64,000 nt of DNA from NCBI GenBank assembly GCA_016744395.1, contig JADGEK010000002.1, forward strand, positions 65,565 to 129,564. The letters run 5' to 3'. The DNA is from Gammaproteobacteria bacterium (GTDB lineage Bacteria > Pseudomonadota > Gammaproteobacteria > GRL18). The position numbers were made by a program, and so were the translations under genes. Below the pieces are notes generated by a model. The model had not been told where the DNA came from and did not search any database. It saw nothing but the letters and a program-made list of their open reading frames with translations. Below, in pieces: positions 44,783 to 53,708 of the stretch (its first letter is position 1; every line of letters begins with the position of its first letter).

Positions 44783-45265
44783 CTATACTTTCTCATTCTT
44801 TTCAAGATCCCAACCTTGCTTAGCGATAGTCTCAACAGATTTACCATCCTTAAAGACACTGTATTCCATTTCACATTTTGTAAAGTTAATTGAAATACTT
44901 TCAGTTGGTCTTTCACCGCCACTGGAAACACTATAAGAGCTAATTAATGATTCGCCTAATTCAATTGTTAGATAAACTTGGCCTTTTACATCCGTACCAC
45001 CTGTTTGTAGAAAGTGTATTTCACATTTACCCAGGCTTTTACCACCAGCTGCTTGCATCATTAACTCTATCGATGCTTTATCCATTGATTTACTAATAGT
45101 AATTTCTGAAAAAGAAGGGTTACTGGTCTCACGATCTTGACCTCCTCCACTTGCAGATATAGCACGCCCGACACCAAACTGAAGTGAATCACAAGTAATC
45201 CATTTCTCATGTGAAGCAACTGAAGAATCACCATCAATACTAGTTTCAAACTTTAATAAAATCAT
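44783..45265 (-). CDS. hcp: T6SS tube protein Hcp (TssD)
   Basis: A 160-residue Hcp that forms hexameric rings of the inner tube and is exported on firing. Blocks are 'SSVASHEKWITCDSLQFGVGRAIS', 'RETSNPSFSEITISKSMDKASIELMMQAAGGKSLGKCEIHFLQ' and 'GESLISSYSVSSGGERPTESISINFTKCEMEY'. No fused effector domain. It lies 41 bases downstream of tssC. This is the only hcp in the window. Confidence 0.95.
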   Translation of the reverse strand: MILLKFETSIDGDSSVASHEKWITCDSLQFGVGRAISASGGGQDRETSNPSFSEITISKSMDKASIELMMQAAGGKSLGKCEIHFLQTGGTDVKGQVYLTIELGESLISSYSVSSGGERPTESISINFTKCEMEYSVFKDGKSVETIAKQGWDLEKNEKV

Positions 45266-45306
45266 TTTAATCTCCTAAAAATATAATATAAAATATAAAC
45301 AGAATA

Positions 45307-46797
45307 CTACCCTTTTTGCGAAGGTAGTTTTGAAGTCAGCCTTAACGAAACAGTTAAACCTTCTAACTGGTAATGTGGTCTCAGAAAAAACTTAGACTGA
45401 TAATAACCTGGATTTCCTTCCACTTCTTCTACCACTACCTCTGCAGCAGCTAATGGTCGTCTGGCTTTATCTTTTTCAGAAGCCAGAGCAGGATTAGCGA
45501 CTACATATTGACTAATCCACTTATTTAACCATGCCTCCATATCTGTACGTTCTTTAAAAGAGCCGATTTTATCTCGAACAATACATTTTAAATAATGAGC
45601 AAAACGACTAGAAGCAAACAAATATGGCAAGCGAGCAGCCAAATTAGCATTGGCTGTTGCATCAGGGTCATCATATTCAGCAGGTTTATGTAATGATTGA
45701 GCACCAATAAACGCTGCAAAATCTGAATTCTTTTTATGTAACAATGGCATGAATCCAGATTTGGCCAATTCAGCTTCACGACGATCGGTAATGGCAATTT
45801 CAGTTGGACATTTCATGTCCACACCACCATCATCAGTCGGGAAAGTATGAACAGGCAGACCTTCTACTGCACCACCTGATTCGATGCCTCTGATTTGCGA
45901 ACACCAACCATAAAGCTTAAAAGAACGGTTAATATTAGTTGCCATTGCATACGCCGCATTAGACCATGTGTAATTGGCACTGTTTGCAGCTTCAGTATCT
46001 TCTTCAAAATCAAACTCTTCCACTGGATCAGTTGCAGCACCATAAGGTAAGCGTGAAAGAAACCTTGGCATTGCCAGACCTAAATATTTAGAGTCATCCG
46101 AGTCTCTTAAAGAGCGCCAGGAAGCGTATTCAGGTGTTGAAAAGATTTTGGTTAAATCCCGAGGATTCGCGAGTTCACTCCATGAATCCATTTGCAGTGT
46201 CGTCGGTGCTAAACCCGTAATAAAGGGTGCATGTGAGGCCGCTGAAATTTTTGAGACCTGAGTCAACAGTTCAACGTCTTGAGGCGAATGATCAAAATGA
46301 TAATCCCCGACTAAACAGCCAAAAGGTTCACCACCGAATGTACCGTATTCTTCTTCATATAATTTTTTAAATAAAGGACTTTGGTCCCATGAGGTGCCTT
46401 TAAATTTTTTCAGAGTTTTTCCAAGCTCTTTTTTGGAAATATTTAACACTCTGATTTTGAGCATTTCATCCGTTTCAGTGTTATTCACCAAATGGTGCAA
46501 ACCTCTCCATGCACCTTCCAATTTTTGAAAATCCTCATGATGCATGACCAAATTGACCTGCTCACTGAGTTTTTCATCAATCTTGGAAATCACTGCCTGA
46601 ATTGAGTCTAAGGCATCATCTGAAACAATCGTTGTATCTTTTAAAACAAATTCTGCCAGAGTTGAAACCGCATTTTCAACTTCTTCTTTTGCTCGATCAG
46701 TTTTAGGCTTAAATTCTTTATTTAATAATGAAGAAAAGTCACTGCCCTCTGCTACCTGCCCTTCTGCTTGTACTTCTGAAGCTTCTTGTTCAGCCAT
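45307..46797 (-). CDS. tssC: T6SS sheath large subunit TssC
   Basis: A 496-residue TssC/VipB sheath protein of standard length. Typical blocks are 'LNKEFKPKTDRAKEEVENAVSTLAEFVL', 'HHEDFQKLEGAWRGLHHLVNNTE', 'FGCLVGDYHFDHSPQDVELL', 'FLSRLPYGAATDPVEEFDFEE' and the C-terminal 'GYYQSKFFLRPHYQLEGLTVSLRLTSKLP'. It pairs with TssB, whose stop codon lies two bases upstream. Confidence 0.97.
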   Translation of the reverse strand: MAEQEASEVQAEGQVAEGSDFSSLLNKEFKPKTDRAKEEVENAVSTLAEFVLKDTTIVSDDALDSIQAVISKIDEKLSEQVNLVMHHEDFQKLEGAWRGLHHLVNNTETDEMLKIRVLNISKKELGKTLKKFKGTSWDQSPLFKKLYEEEYGTFGGEPFGCLVGDYHFDHSPQDVELLTQVSKISAASHAPFITGLAPTTLQMDSWSELANPRDLTKIFSTPEYASWRSLRDSDDSKYLGLAMPRFLSRLPYGAATDPVEEFDFEEDTEAANSANYTWSNAAYAMATNINRSFKLYGWCSQIRGIESGGAVEGLPVHTFPTDDGGVDMKCPTEIAITDRREAELAKSGFMPLLHKKNSDFAAFIGAQSLHKPAEYDDPDATANANLAARLPYLFASSRFAHYLKCIVRDKIGSFKERTDMEAWLNKWISQYVVANPALASEKDKARRPLAAAEVVVEEVEGNPGYYQSKFFLRPHYQLEGLTVSLRLTSKLPSQKG

Positions 46798-46799
46798 TA

Positions 46800-47333
46800 T
46801 TATTCTCCCTCACCCGACTTTTCATCATCAGGGGCATCATCCTTAGGTTTTGGTGCCGACGCCAATGATTGTAATAAAGCAGGGTCACTAATTGCGTTTG
46901 CAATTAATTCTTCTGCACCCGTTTTACCATCCATATAGGTCATCAAATTAGATAGTTGAGTTCTAGCTTCTAGTAACTGTTTCAAACCATCCACTTTACT
47001 GGCTACTGCTGCTGGAGAAAAATCATCCATACTTTCAAAAGTAACATCAACACTCAGGTTACCTTCGCCAGTTATTGTATTTGGGACATTAAATGCTGTC
47101 CTTGGTTTCATCGCTTTTAAACGGTCATCGAAATTATCAACATCAATTTCAAGTATTTTACGTTCACCAACAGGAGCTAAAGGATCTGCAGGCTTTCCTG
47201 ACAAATCAGCCATAACGCCCATTACAAAAGGCAGCTGAACTTTTTTTTCTGCGCCATACAGTTCTACATCATATTCAATTTGAACTCTAGGCGCACGATT
47301 TCGTGCGATAAATTTCTGACTACTTTCCGCCAT
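46800..47333 (-). CDS. tssB: T6SS sheath small subunit TssB
   Basis: A 177-residue TssB/VipA protein: 'FIARNRAPRVQIEYDVELYGAEKKVQLPFVMGVMADLSGKP', then 'RKILEIDVDNFDDRLKAMKPRTAFNVPNTI' and 'LSVDVTFESMDDFSPAAVASKVDGLKQLLEARTQLSNLMTYMDGK'. It forms the contractile sheath with TssC. The N-terminal helix region used by TagJ/ClpV is present. The acidic C-terminal tail (about 160-177) is a little extended. Confidence 0.97.
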   Translation of the reverse strand: MAESSQKFIARNRAPRVQIEYDVELYGAEKKVQLPFVMGVMADLSGKPADPLAPVGERKILEIDVDNFDDRLKAMKPRTAFNVPNTITGEGNLSVDVTFESMDDFSPAAVASKVDGLKQLLEARTQLSNLMTYMDGKTGAEELIANAISDPALLQSLASAPKPKDDAPDDEKSGEGE

Positions 47334-47371
47334 TGGATTCTCCTTAACAGTTAATTTTTGTTGTCAAACAG

Positions 47372-48430
47372 CTATTCATTATTGTTACCAGATGGACCAC
47401 GTAAGAACTCAGCTTGTTCTACTCCATTTGGTGCCATATCCTGTAACACTTCCATAAAATCTTTTCCTACCAAACCGACAACACGCTCTAATAATAAAGG
47501 GATTGGGCTGGAGGGTTCTTTTTTTCTATAATAATCTGAAATCAAGTTTAAGGCTTTAATGACATCCTGATTACTATTAATACCTGGTGGTGCAGTTTTA
47601 ACCGCTTTCTCTGTACCTGACTGTCCAGTACTTTGATTGTTTTCATCAGTATCTTCACTGATATCATTTCCTTCATTTAAACTCAATCTTTCAGCCTGTT
47701 CAGAATATACCCCATTAATTTCCTTAAGCAAAGCTCTAAATTCAGAAAAACTGGCCGCATCGTTAATACCTACTTGTTCAGTAATAAATGCTTCCATTTT
47801 ATCAAGGTTAATAAGTGACTCTGACGCTGAATAAATCAATAATTTAAGTTCATCTTCATCACTATCCTGAAATGCACCATCAATAGCAGCCAGACTTGGC
47901 GGATCGGTATCATCCTCAGATGTAAGAGTAAGACTACCATTGGCAATCTGAATATCTCTTAAATTAAAGCGACCTAACGCTTTAGATTCCACCAAGGGGA
48001 TACTATGCAGTGGTTTTAAAAAAGAATCAAAATCACATAATGTCATTAGAATATTAATACGTTCTGTTGGATCATTATCATCATCAACATCCAATTGAGG
48101 ATGGATATCTTTCCAATATTTTTCTGTGGCACTTCTCAATAAAAGAAGACCATCAGCTAAACCGATCATTCCCTTGGTTTCGGTTAATGCTCTGAGATAA
48201 TTAACATAAACTCGCATATCTCGTGTTCTGGTTAGTAATTTATCAGCCTGTTTAATTACCTCACGCCAGTTAGGTGGTTCTGCTTCAATAACAGAATCTC
48301 CCATACTTTGCTCTTCCTTTCCCTGGACCTCTTGCTCAAAAGCAATAAAGTCTGGATCATATTCCAGATCGTCCCCACAGGTATTATCAGGTTCTATTTC
48401 CGTTAAATATTTTTCGATATCGATTGTCAC
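47372..48430 (-). CDS. tssA: T6SS baseplate/sheath organiser TssA
   Basis: A 352-residue TssA with the ImpA N-terminal domain: 'YLTEIEPDNTCGDDLEYDPDFIAFEQEVQGK', 'NWREVIKQADKLLTRTRDMRVYVNYLRALT' and 'GLADGLLLLRSATEKYWKDIHPQLD'. A linker rich in Ser/Asn/Glu follows, then the C-terminal part 'VIKALNLISDYYRKKEPSSPIPLLLERVVGLVGKDFMEVLQDMAP'. This short TssA form caps and organises the baseplate and growing tail. Confidence 0.94.
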   Translation of the reverse strand: MTIDIEKYLTEIEPDNTCGDDLEYDPDFIAFEQEVQGKEEQSMGDSVIEAEPPNWREVIKQADKLLTRTRDMRVYVNYLRALTETKGMIGLADGLLLLRSATEKYWKDIHPQLDVDDDNDPTERINILMTLCDFDSFLKPLHSIPLVESKALGRFNLRDIQIANGSLTLTSEDDTDPPSLAAIDGAFQDSDEDELKLLIYSASESLINLDKMEAFITEQVGINDAASFSEFRALLKEINGVYSEQAERLSLNEGNDISEDTDENNQSTGQSGTEKAVKTAPPGINSNQDVIKALNLISDYYRKKEPSSPIPLLLERVVGLVGKDFMEVLQDMAPNGVEQAEFLRGPSGNNNE

Positions 48431-48474
48431 TTTAACTAACCTCTTTACACATTACGTCTTAAAAGTGTAGCCCA

Positions 48475-50187
48475 CTATTTAATTTCAACAACTATAACAC
48501 TCACATTATCTCTAGCACCCAGCGACAAAACCTGATCGGTCAGAATATTGGCACTGTCACTGCATTTATTTTCAACTAACACCTGTTCTATTTGTTTAAA
48601 ACTGAGCTCTTTATCCAGACCGTCGCTACTGAGCAGAAAAATATCGCCAGACTGAATGTCCACAACTTGATAATCCAGCTCCAGTTCATCAAAAGCACCG
48701 ACTGCACGAGTGATCACATTATTTTGTTTAAGCTCTGTCTTTGCTCCAAGATTTAAAATGTCTGTCATTTCTTCTTGTTCACTGCAATGATCAATTGTGA
48801 GCTGTAATAGCTTTTTATCTCTCAGACAATATAAACGACTATCACCAGCCCATAAATATCCAAACTGAGATTCACCAGCAATTAATGCCACTACGGTACT
48901 ACCAATTATCTGCTGACCATAACGTCTGGCGGCTAAGTCTCTTAATTCATTATTGACTGATTGCAAAGCAACTGTTACTTCAGGGATTGCCAAATCAAGA
49001 GAGTCTGAAAAAGTCAGTTCATTGATGGTTTTAATTATCTTTCTACTGGCAACATCACCAGCCTCATGCCCTCCCATTCCATCAGCTACAAGCCACACAC
49101 CCAGATCAGGTCGATCCAAAATCGAATCTTCATTAATTTTTCTTACCCTGCCTGTATCCGTTCTGGAAAATGATTCCCAGGCATTTTGCATAGTTCGTTG
49201 CGCAGGTGTCGAAACAATAGAATTCGGGTTTGAGTTGCTAGAGTTAGGGTTTTGTTCAACAACTTCATTCATAACTTCTTCATTTTCAACTGAAGTGATA
49301 AGGAGCGGATTATCGAGAATTGTGTTCTCTAATATCTCATCAGTTTGTAAGACAGATGTTTGGCCAGATGATCCAGATGATTGAGCAGTTTGCGTAATAA
49401 GGGGTTCAGTTGATTGCGTAATAGGCGTTTGAGAAAGCTCCATTTCTGATTGTTGAAACTGCCCTGTTATCATTTCTACATAGGTCGATGCAGGGGGCAA
49501 TCCATTAAACGCTAAAAAGGCTGGACTGATATCTTCAGCACCACTGGTACACCATAAACTATGCCCGGGTAAATACGTTGATAATAATTGAGAGCTTATA
49601 TCAGAATACATCTGATCAAAACGAGCATTTGAATGTTTAAGATCCAGATAAACAGTCGACTTGTCCACTGATGGATTATCAGCAGGCAATAAGTGACTAT
49701 TGTTTTTGAGTGTTAATTCACAGCCTGAAATATTTCTAACCAGTGAATCAAATGCTTCAACAGCCAGGTCATTTTCCAAAGCACTTATCGCCACTGATTC
49801 TAACTCTTCAAACCAGTCACTGGCCTCTGAAAAGGTATGAATAAGCGATGTTTTAGCATTCACTTTACAGGCAATTGTCAATGGAAAGTAACGCCCGACT
49901 CTATCAACACTGGGCATGACGATACCCAGCCAGGCATCTTTACCACATAACCCTGGAGACAAGGCAAAACGCCAGATAGGGCTAATCAGATAGGATTTTA
50001 ACCATTGCTCTCCCAGGACTTCCTGACTGACCGCCAAAGAACTTTGTAGCCAATTATCCCAAGACGATATAAAATCTTGCTGTAAGCGACGAGAAGCAAA
50101 ATCACCAAGTGATGGCAACTTTCCATAAAAACCAGATTCTAAACTCATTGACATATTTGAAGACACGGTTAAATTCGGTTTGGACAT
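48475..50187 (-). CDS. tagF-pppA: Fusion of TagF (ImpM) with PppA-type PP2C phosphatase
   Basis: A 570-residue fusion. Residues about 18-235 are TagF/ImpM ('SGFYGKLPSLGDFASRRLQQDFISSWDNWLQSSL', 'WRFALSPGLCGKDAWLGIVMPSVDRVGRYFPLTIA'), a post-translational T6SS repressor. A Ser/Thr/Gln-rich linker leads to a PP2C domain (about 335-570) with its metal-binding motifs: 'INEDSI', 'VADGMGGHEAGD', 'SSDGLDKEL' and 'ARDNVSVIVVE'. It should reverse kinase action on T6SS components. Its first codons overlap tssM by 19 bases. The ATG at 50187 lacks an RBS; the in-frame ATG at 50154 is an alternative. Confidence 0.93.
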   Translation of the reverse strand: MSKPNLTVSSNMSMSLESGFYGKLPSLGDFASRRLQQDFISSWDNWLQSSLAVSQEVLGEQWLKSYLISPIWRFALSPGLCGKDAWLGIVMPSVDRVGRYFPLTIACKVNAKTSLIHTFSEASDWFEELESVAISALENDLAVEAFDSLVRNISGCELTLKNNSHLLPADNPSVDKSTVYLDLKHSNARFDQMYSDISSQLLSTYLPGHSLWCTSGAEDISPAFLAFNGLPPASTYVEMITGQFQQSEMELSQTPITQSTEPLITQTAQSSGSSGQTSVLQTDEILENTILDNPLLITSVENEEVMNEVVEQNPNSSNSNPNSIVSTPAQRTMQNAWESFSRTDTGRVRKINEDSILDRPDLGVWLVADGMGGHEAGDVASRKIIKTINELTFSDSLDLAIPEVTVALQSVNNELRDLAARRYGQQIIGSTVVALIAGESQFGYLWAGDSRLYCLRDKKLLQLTIDHCSEQEEMTDILNLGAKTELKQNNVITRAVGAFDELELDYQVVDIQSGDIFLLSSDGLDKELSFKQIEQVLVENKCSDSANILTDQVLSLGARDNVSVIVVEIK

Positions 50188-53100
50188 TGGAAGTTTGCTA
50201 ATTCAGTAAATGAAAATGGATTGAGTACACTACTGGCACGCAATTCGTATTTTGCTGTTAATCCTTCTAACTCAAATGTAATCATATAAGCATTCCCTGA
50301 TGATTTGCTTACTTTCATTTTATCTAACAGTTTAAACAATGCCCAGGCACCTTCGGTGGAACCGCTCACTTGCTTGCCATTGAGGGTTTCAAATCCAAAT
50401 CGAACGGAGCCAGGATTCTTACCAGGCCATATAAAACGAGTCGAACGTGTAGGGCCATGACGATAATTCGTCTGTTGGCCTTCGATATTCATCCAGAACT
50501 TAGCGGCTTTAGCATCTAAAAAAACAGGCTTTAATTCAAACTTGACTTGAGGTATCTCCCCTCCTGATTGAAAAAAGACTTCTCTGATTTTGGCTGCATA
50601 TTGAAACTGTTTTAGAGTGGATGCTGAAATGCCTACGGATTTATTATTTTGTGAAATCACACGCCATTGTTTGCGTGAGGTATCAACAAATGCCTCCAGG
50701 TGCGTTTGGAAAAATTGGTCCATAACGCCACCTTTTGAGAAAAAACGTCCAAAATCAGTTAATGTAACATCGACCTGACTCGTTTTAGATATGGGGTAAC
50801 GACCATCAATACTCGTTTTGCACAATTGACTGACATCCGTTTTCAGCATTCTATTGAGCTGTGCTCGGACACCTCCCATAATCAAGCCCTGACTACCTGA
50901 AGCCAAGCCTTTCACCAAACCACTCAAGGGTTCTGGCAGACGGGTAGACTGACGCTGTATTTTAGCAATGACATCAGCACTGCCCGAACCTTTTTTAGCC
51001 AGATCAATTGCAGCAGCACCACTATCAGAAGTACTTCCCAAGTCCGCCATCGTTCCATATAAAGCCCCCAAATCAGAAATAACCTGATCAATAGGTGCTG
51101 TTCCTGTACTACTTTTCTTACTTATTTCATTGAGCCTTGAGAAATGATGTTCAACTGCTTTTCCTGTTTTATCAACCGTTGATGATTCACCGCTGACACT
51201 CTTCGCTGCATTCAATAATTTATTCATTCTGGATTTAGATGCTAGTTTATCAGCACCTTCTTTTAATTTATCCAGAGGGTCTACTGATTCCACTCTGGTT
51301 AATGAAGTTTCTCTTTCAACAGCGGCTAATAATCTGCGTAAAGGTGAATCATAACCCGAAACAATTTCAAGTGCTTCAACAGATTGATTAATATTAGCGG
51401 GTGCTCTGATTTTTAAATTGGCGAGTAAATCATCCCAATGTTTAATGTAGTCAGCATAGTAATAATTAAACAGTTTGCTTTCTAACTGTTTGAGATCAGT
51501 GCCACCCGCAAAACTGTCTTTACCTAAAACCCACCGCTGCTCAACGGTTTGCTTGGCTAAATCTTTACTTTCATTTAAAAAGATCTGGTGAAAGCCTTTA
51601 TAAGTAAATAAGCCTGGAATAACAACACTGGAAAATGGACCATTAACCGTCGTAAAGACTCTTTCACCAGAAGCACCGAGTTCATTACTTAAAATAAAAT
51701 CATTGTCATGATTCTGTAATGCTTCCGTTTTTATCCTTATGTAAACTTGCTGAGCAACAGGTATTTGAGTCAGAATATGTCGAACTTCTTTAACTAAAGA
51801 TCCATCCAACGTTTGCACAGGAAGTTCTAGTTTTAATAATGAATCAAAATGTTGTATTAATTGTTTCTGATCACTCGCAGAAAATTGAGTTTCCCAATCC
51901 ACTTTTACCCAGGGACGAATTGTATTAACGTCAGCTTTTTGAGTATCACCCAACATAAGATAAACACGTAATAACTGATACAGAATTTCATTATTATTGG
52001 ATTCTTCACCCAACATTCTTTTTTCAAGCCTGTTTTTAATCATAGGCAAAAAATGATTCTTTAACTGTTTTTCATAGTTGGCTTCCGCAAGCTCTCTCAG
52101 GTTATTACCTTGATATAAACCTAAACGCTCAGACCAGGGTACATCACTTTCCGGGTAAACATCACGAACTGCCCGTAAGGCATTCATTCTTTGTAATAAA
52201 TCAGGAAAGTCTATGGATTTTTTTATCTTGCTCTTGGTTAAAGCATTATAAGTATCTGTCTTTTCAGTAAACTGATTCAATAAACTTTGATTTTGTATAT
52301 AACTATTTGCCCAAAGTCCAGTCAAGCTAACCATTAAAATTAATGCTGTCGCATAAAACACTTTCTGAATGACACTTCGTCTTTTTTCAATTTTTTGGTT
52401 CAAGCCAACTATTTCAGATTCAGAAAAAATCACCTCTTTCAGCAGGCGTGTAATAAAATAACTCTTACCTTTACCGCTAAACATTGGCGTTGCTGAACGA
52501 TCCAGTTTAAAGGTGTTCGCTAGAATACCCATCAAACGGTCAATTGGTGTCCCTTCCTGTGTACCACTTGTAAAATAAACACCACGCAATAATGGCGCAC
52601 TTTGGAAGCGATTCACTGAAAAACATTCTTCCAGAAAACTGATCAGTGGTGCTTTTAATAAAGAGAAACGTTGGGGGAAACCAAATATCAGATTACGACG
52701 ATTTAAATCACGCTCACCTTGCATCCGTGAATTGACACTCTGATTTAAACGTGTCAACAAATCATCATAGTGCTTGCCAGTTTGTAAAATATTCTCGGCA
52801 GTGTCCTCTTGTTGTTCAGTAAACGTAACCCCCCAAACCTGACTCCTTTCCTCTGTACTGATGTCTGCAAAAAAATCGGTAAATCCTGCAATGAGATCGG
52901 TTTTGGTAAACATCATATAAATAGGAATACGAATTCCCATTCGCTCAGTCAATTCCTCAATTCTCTGTCTGATGGCCCTTGCATGTAAACTTCTTTCTTC
53001 CGCAGTTAAGCGCAGTAGATCAGATAGGCTCATGGTGATCAGCACACCATTAAGTGGTCTCCTGGGTCTGTGTTTTTTTAATAAATCAAGAAAACCAAAC

Positions 53101-53699
53101 CAGGCTGCTTTGTCTACATGCTCATGACTGTCCTGTGTGGTATAACGACCTGCTGTATCTAACATGACAGCCTGATCGGTAAACCACCAATCACAATTTC
53201 GAGTACCGCCAACCCCTTGCACCGCATTCTTGCCAAAGCGATCAGCCAAAGGAAATTCAAGCCCGGAATTAATTAAGGCAGTGGTTTTTCCAGATCCAGG
53301 AGGTCCAATAATGATGTACCAGGGTAAATCATATAAATAATGCTTACCCTGACTGGTTTTACAACTTGATTTTTTTAGAGTCAGTAATGCTGAATCAAAG
53401 TTATCTTTTAACTCATCAATTTCATGATTTGCGTTAAGATCCGCTGGGTTCCCATCATTACTGTCCACGCCAGCCAGTTCATCAACCATTTTTCCATTTG
53501 ATCGATTGGTTCTCAACTGGAGTACCAAGGTGATGACCAACCAAAGCATAACAACACCAAGGATGATAATCACTCTGGTCATCACCGACGCCAAAAAAGT
53601 CATAAATGGACCAACAAACCATATTAATAAACACAGGGCTGTAATTCCTAAAAATTGTATAACCCATTTGTTTTTAAAGAAGTTGATTATTTTATTCAC
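50169..53699 (-). CDS. tssM: T6SS inner-membrane protein TssM (IcmF)
   Basis: A 1176-residue TssM of normal length. Membrane helices lie at about 13-31, 42-61 and 440-462. The cytoplasmic GTPase-like domain has an intact Walker A 'GPPGSGKTT' (132-140), followed by 'WWFTDQAVMLDTAGRY'. The large periplasmic part ends in the DUF1215-like beta domain ('GPTRSTRFIWPGKNPGSVRFGFETLNG'). It links TssL to TssJ across the envelope. It starts 9 bases after tssL. Confidence 0.96.
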   Translation of the reverse strand: MNKIINFFKNKWVIQFLGITALCLLIWFVGPFMTFLASVMTRVIIILGVVMLWLVITLVLQLRTNRSNGKMVDELAGVDSNDGNPADLNANHEIDELKDNFDSALLTLKKSSCKTSQGKHYLYDLPWYIIIGPPGSGKTTALINSGLEFPLADRFGKNAVQGVGGTRNCDWWFTDQAVMLDTAGRYTTQDSHEHVDKAAWFGFLDLLKKHRPRRPLNGVLITMSLSDLLRLTAEERSLHARAIRQRIEELTERMGIRIPIYMMFTKTDLIAGFTDFFADISTEERSQVWGVTFTEQQEDTAENILQTGKHYDDLLTRLNQSVNSRMQGERDLNRRNLIFGFPQRFSLLKAPLISFLEECFSVNRFQSAPLLRGVYFTSGTQEGTPIDRLMGILANTFKLDRSATPMFSGKGKSYFITRLLKEVIFSESEIVGLNQKIEKRRSVIQKVFYATALILMVSLTGLWANSYIQNQSLLNQFTEKTDTYNALTKSKIKKSIDFPDLLQRMNALRAVRDVYPESDVPWSERLGLYQGNNLRELAEANYEKQLKNHFLPMIKNRLEKRMLGEESNNNEILYQLLRVYLMLGDTQKADVNTIRPWVKVDWETQFSASDQKQLIQHFDSLLKLELPVQTLDGSLVKEVRHILTQIPVAQQVYIRIKTEALQNHDNDFILSNELGASGERVFTTVNGPFSSVVIPGLFTYKGFHQIFLNESKDLAKQTVEQRWVLGKDSFAGGTDLKQLESKLFNYYYADYIKHWDDLLANLKIRAPANINQSVEALEIVSGYDSPLRRLLAAVERETSLTRVESVDPLDKLKEGADKLASKSRMNKLLNAAKSVSGESSTVDKTGKAVEHHFSRLNEISKKSSTGTAPIDQVISDLGALYGTMADLGSTSDSGAAAIDLAKKGSGSADVIAKIQRQSTRLPEPLSGLVKGLASGSQGLIMGGVRAQLNRMLKTDVSQLCKTSIDGRYPISKTSQVDVTLTDFGRFFSKGGVMDQFFQTHLEAFVDTSRKQWRVISQNNKSVGISASTLKQFQYAAKIREVFFQSGGEIPQVKFELKPVFLDAKAAKFWMNIEGQQTNYRHGPTRSTRFIWPGKNPGSVRFGFETLNGKQVSGSTEGAWALFKLLDKMKVSKSSGNAYMITFELEGLTAKYELRASSVLNPFSFTELANFQCPNRI

Positions 53700-53708
53700 A
53701 TCCAGTCC

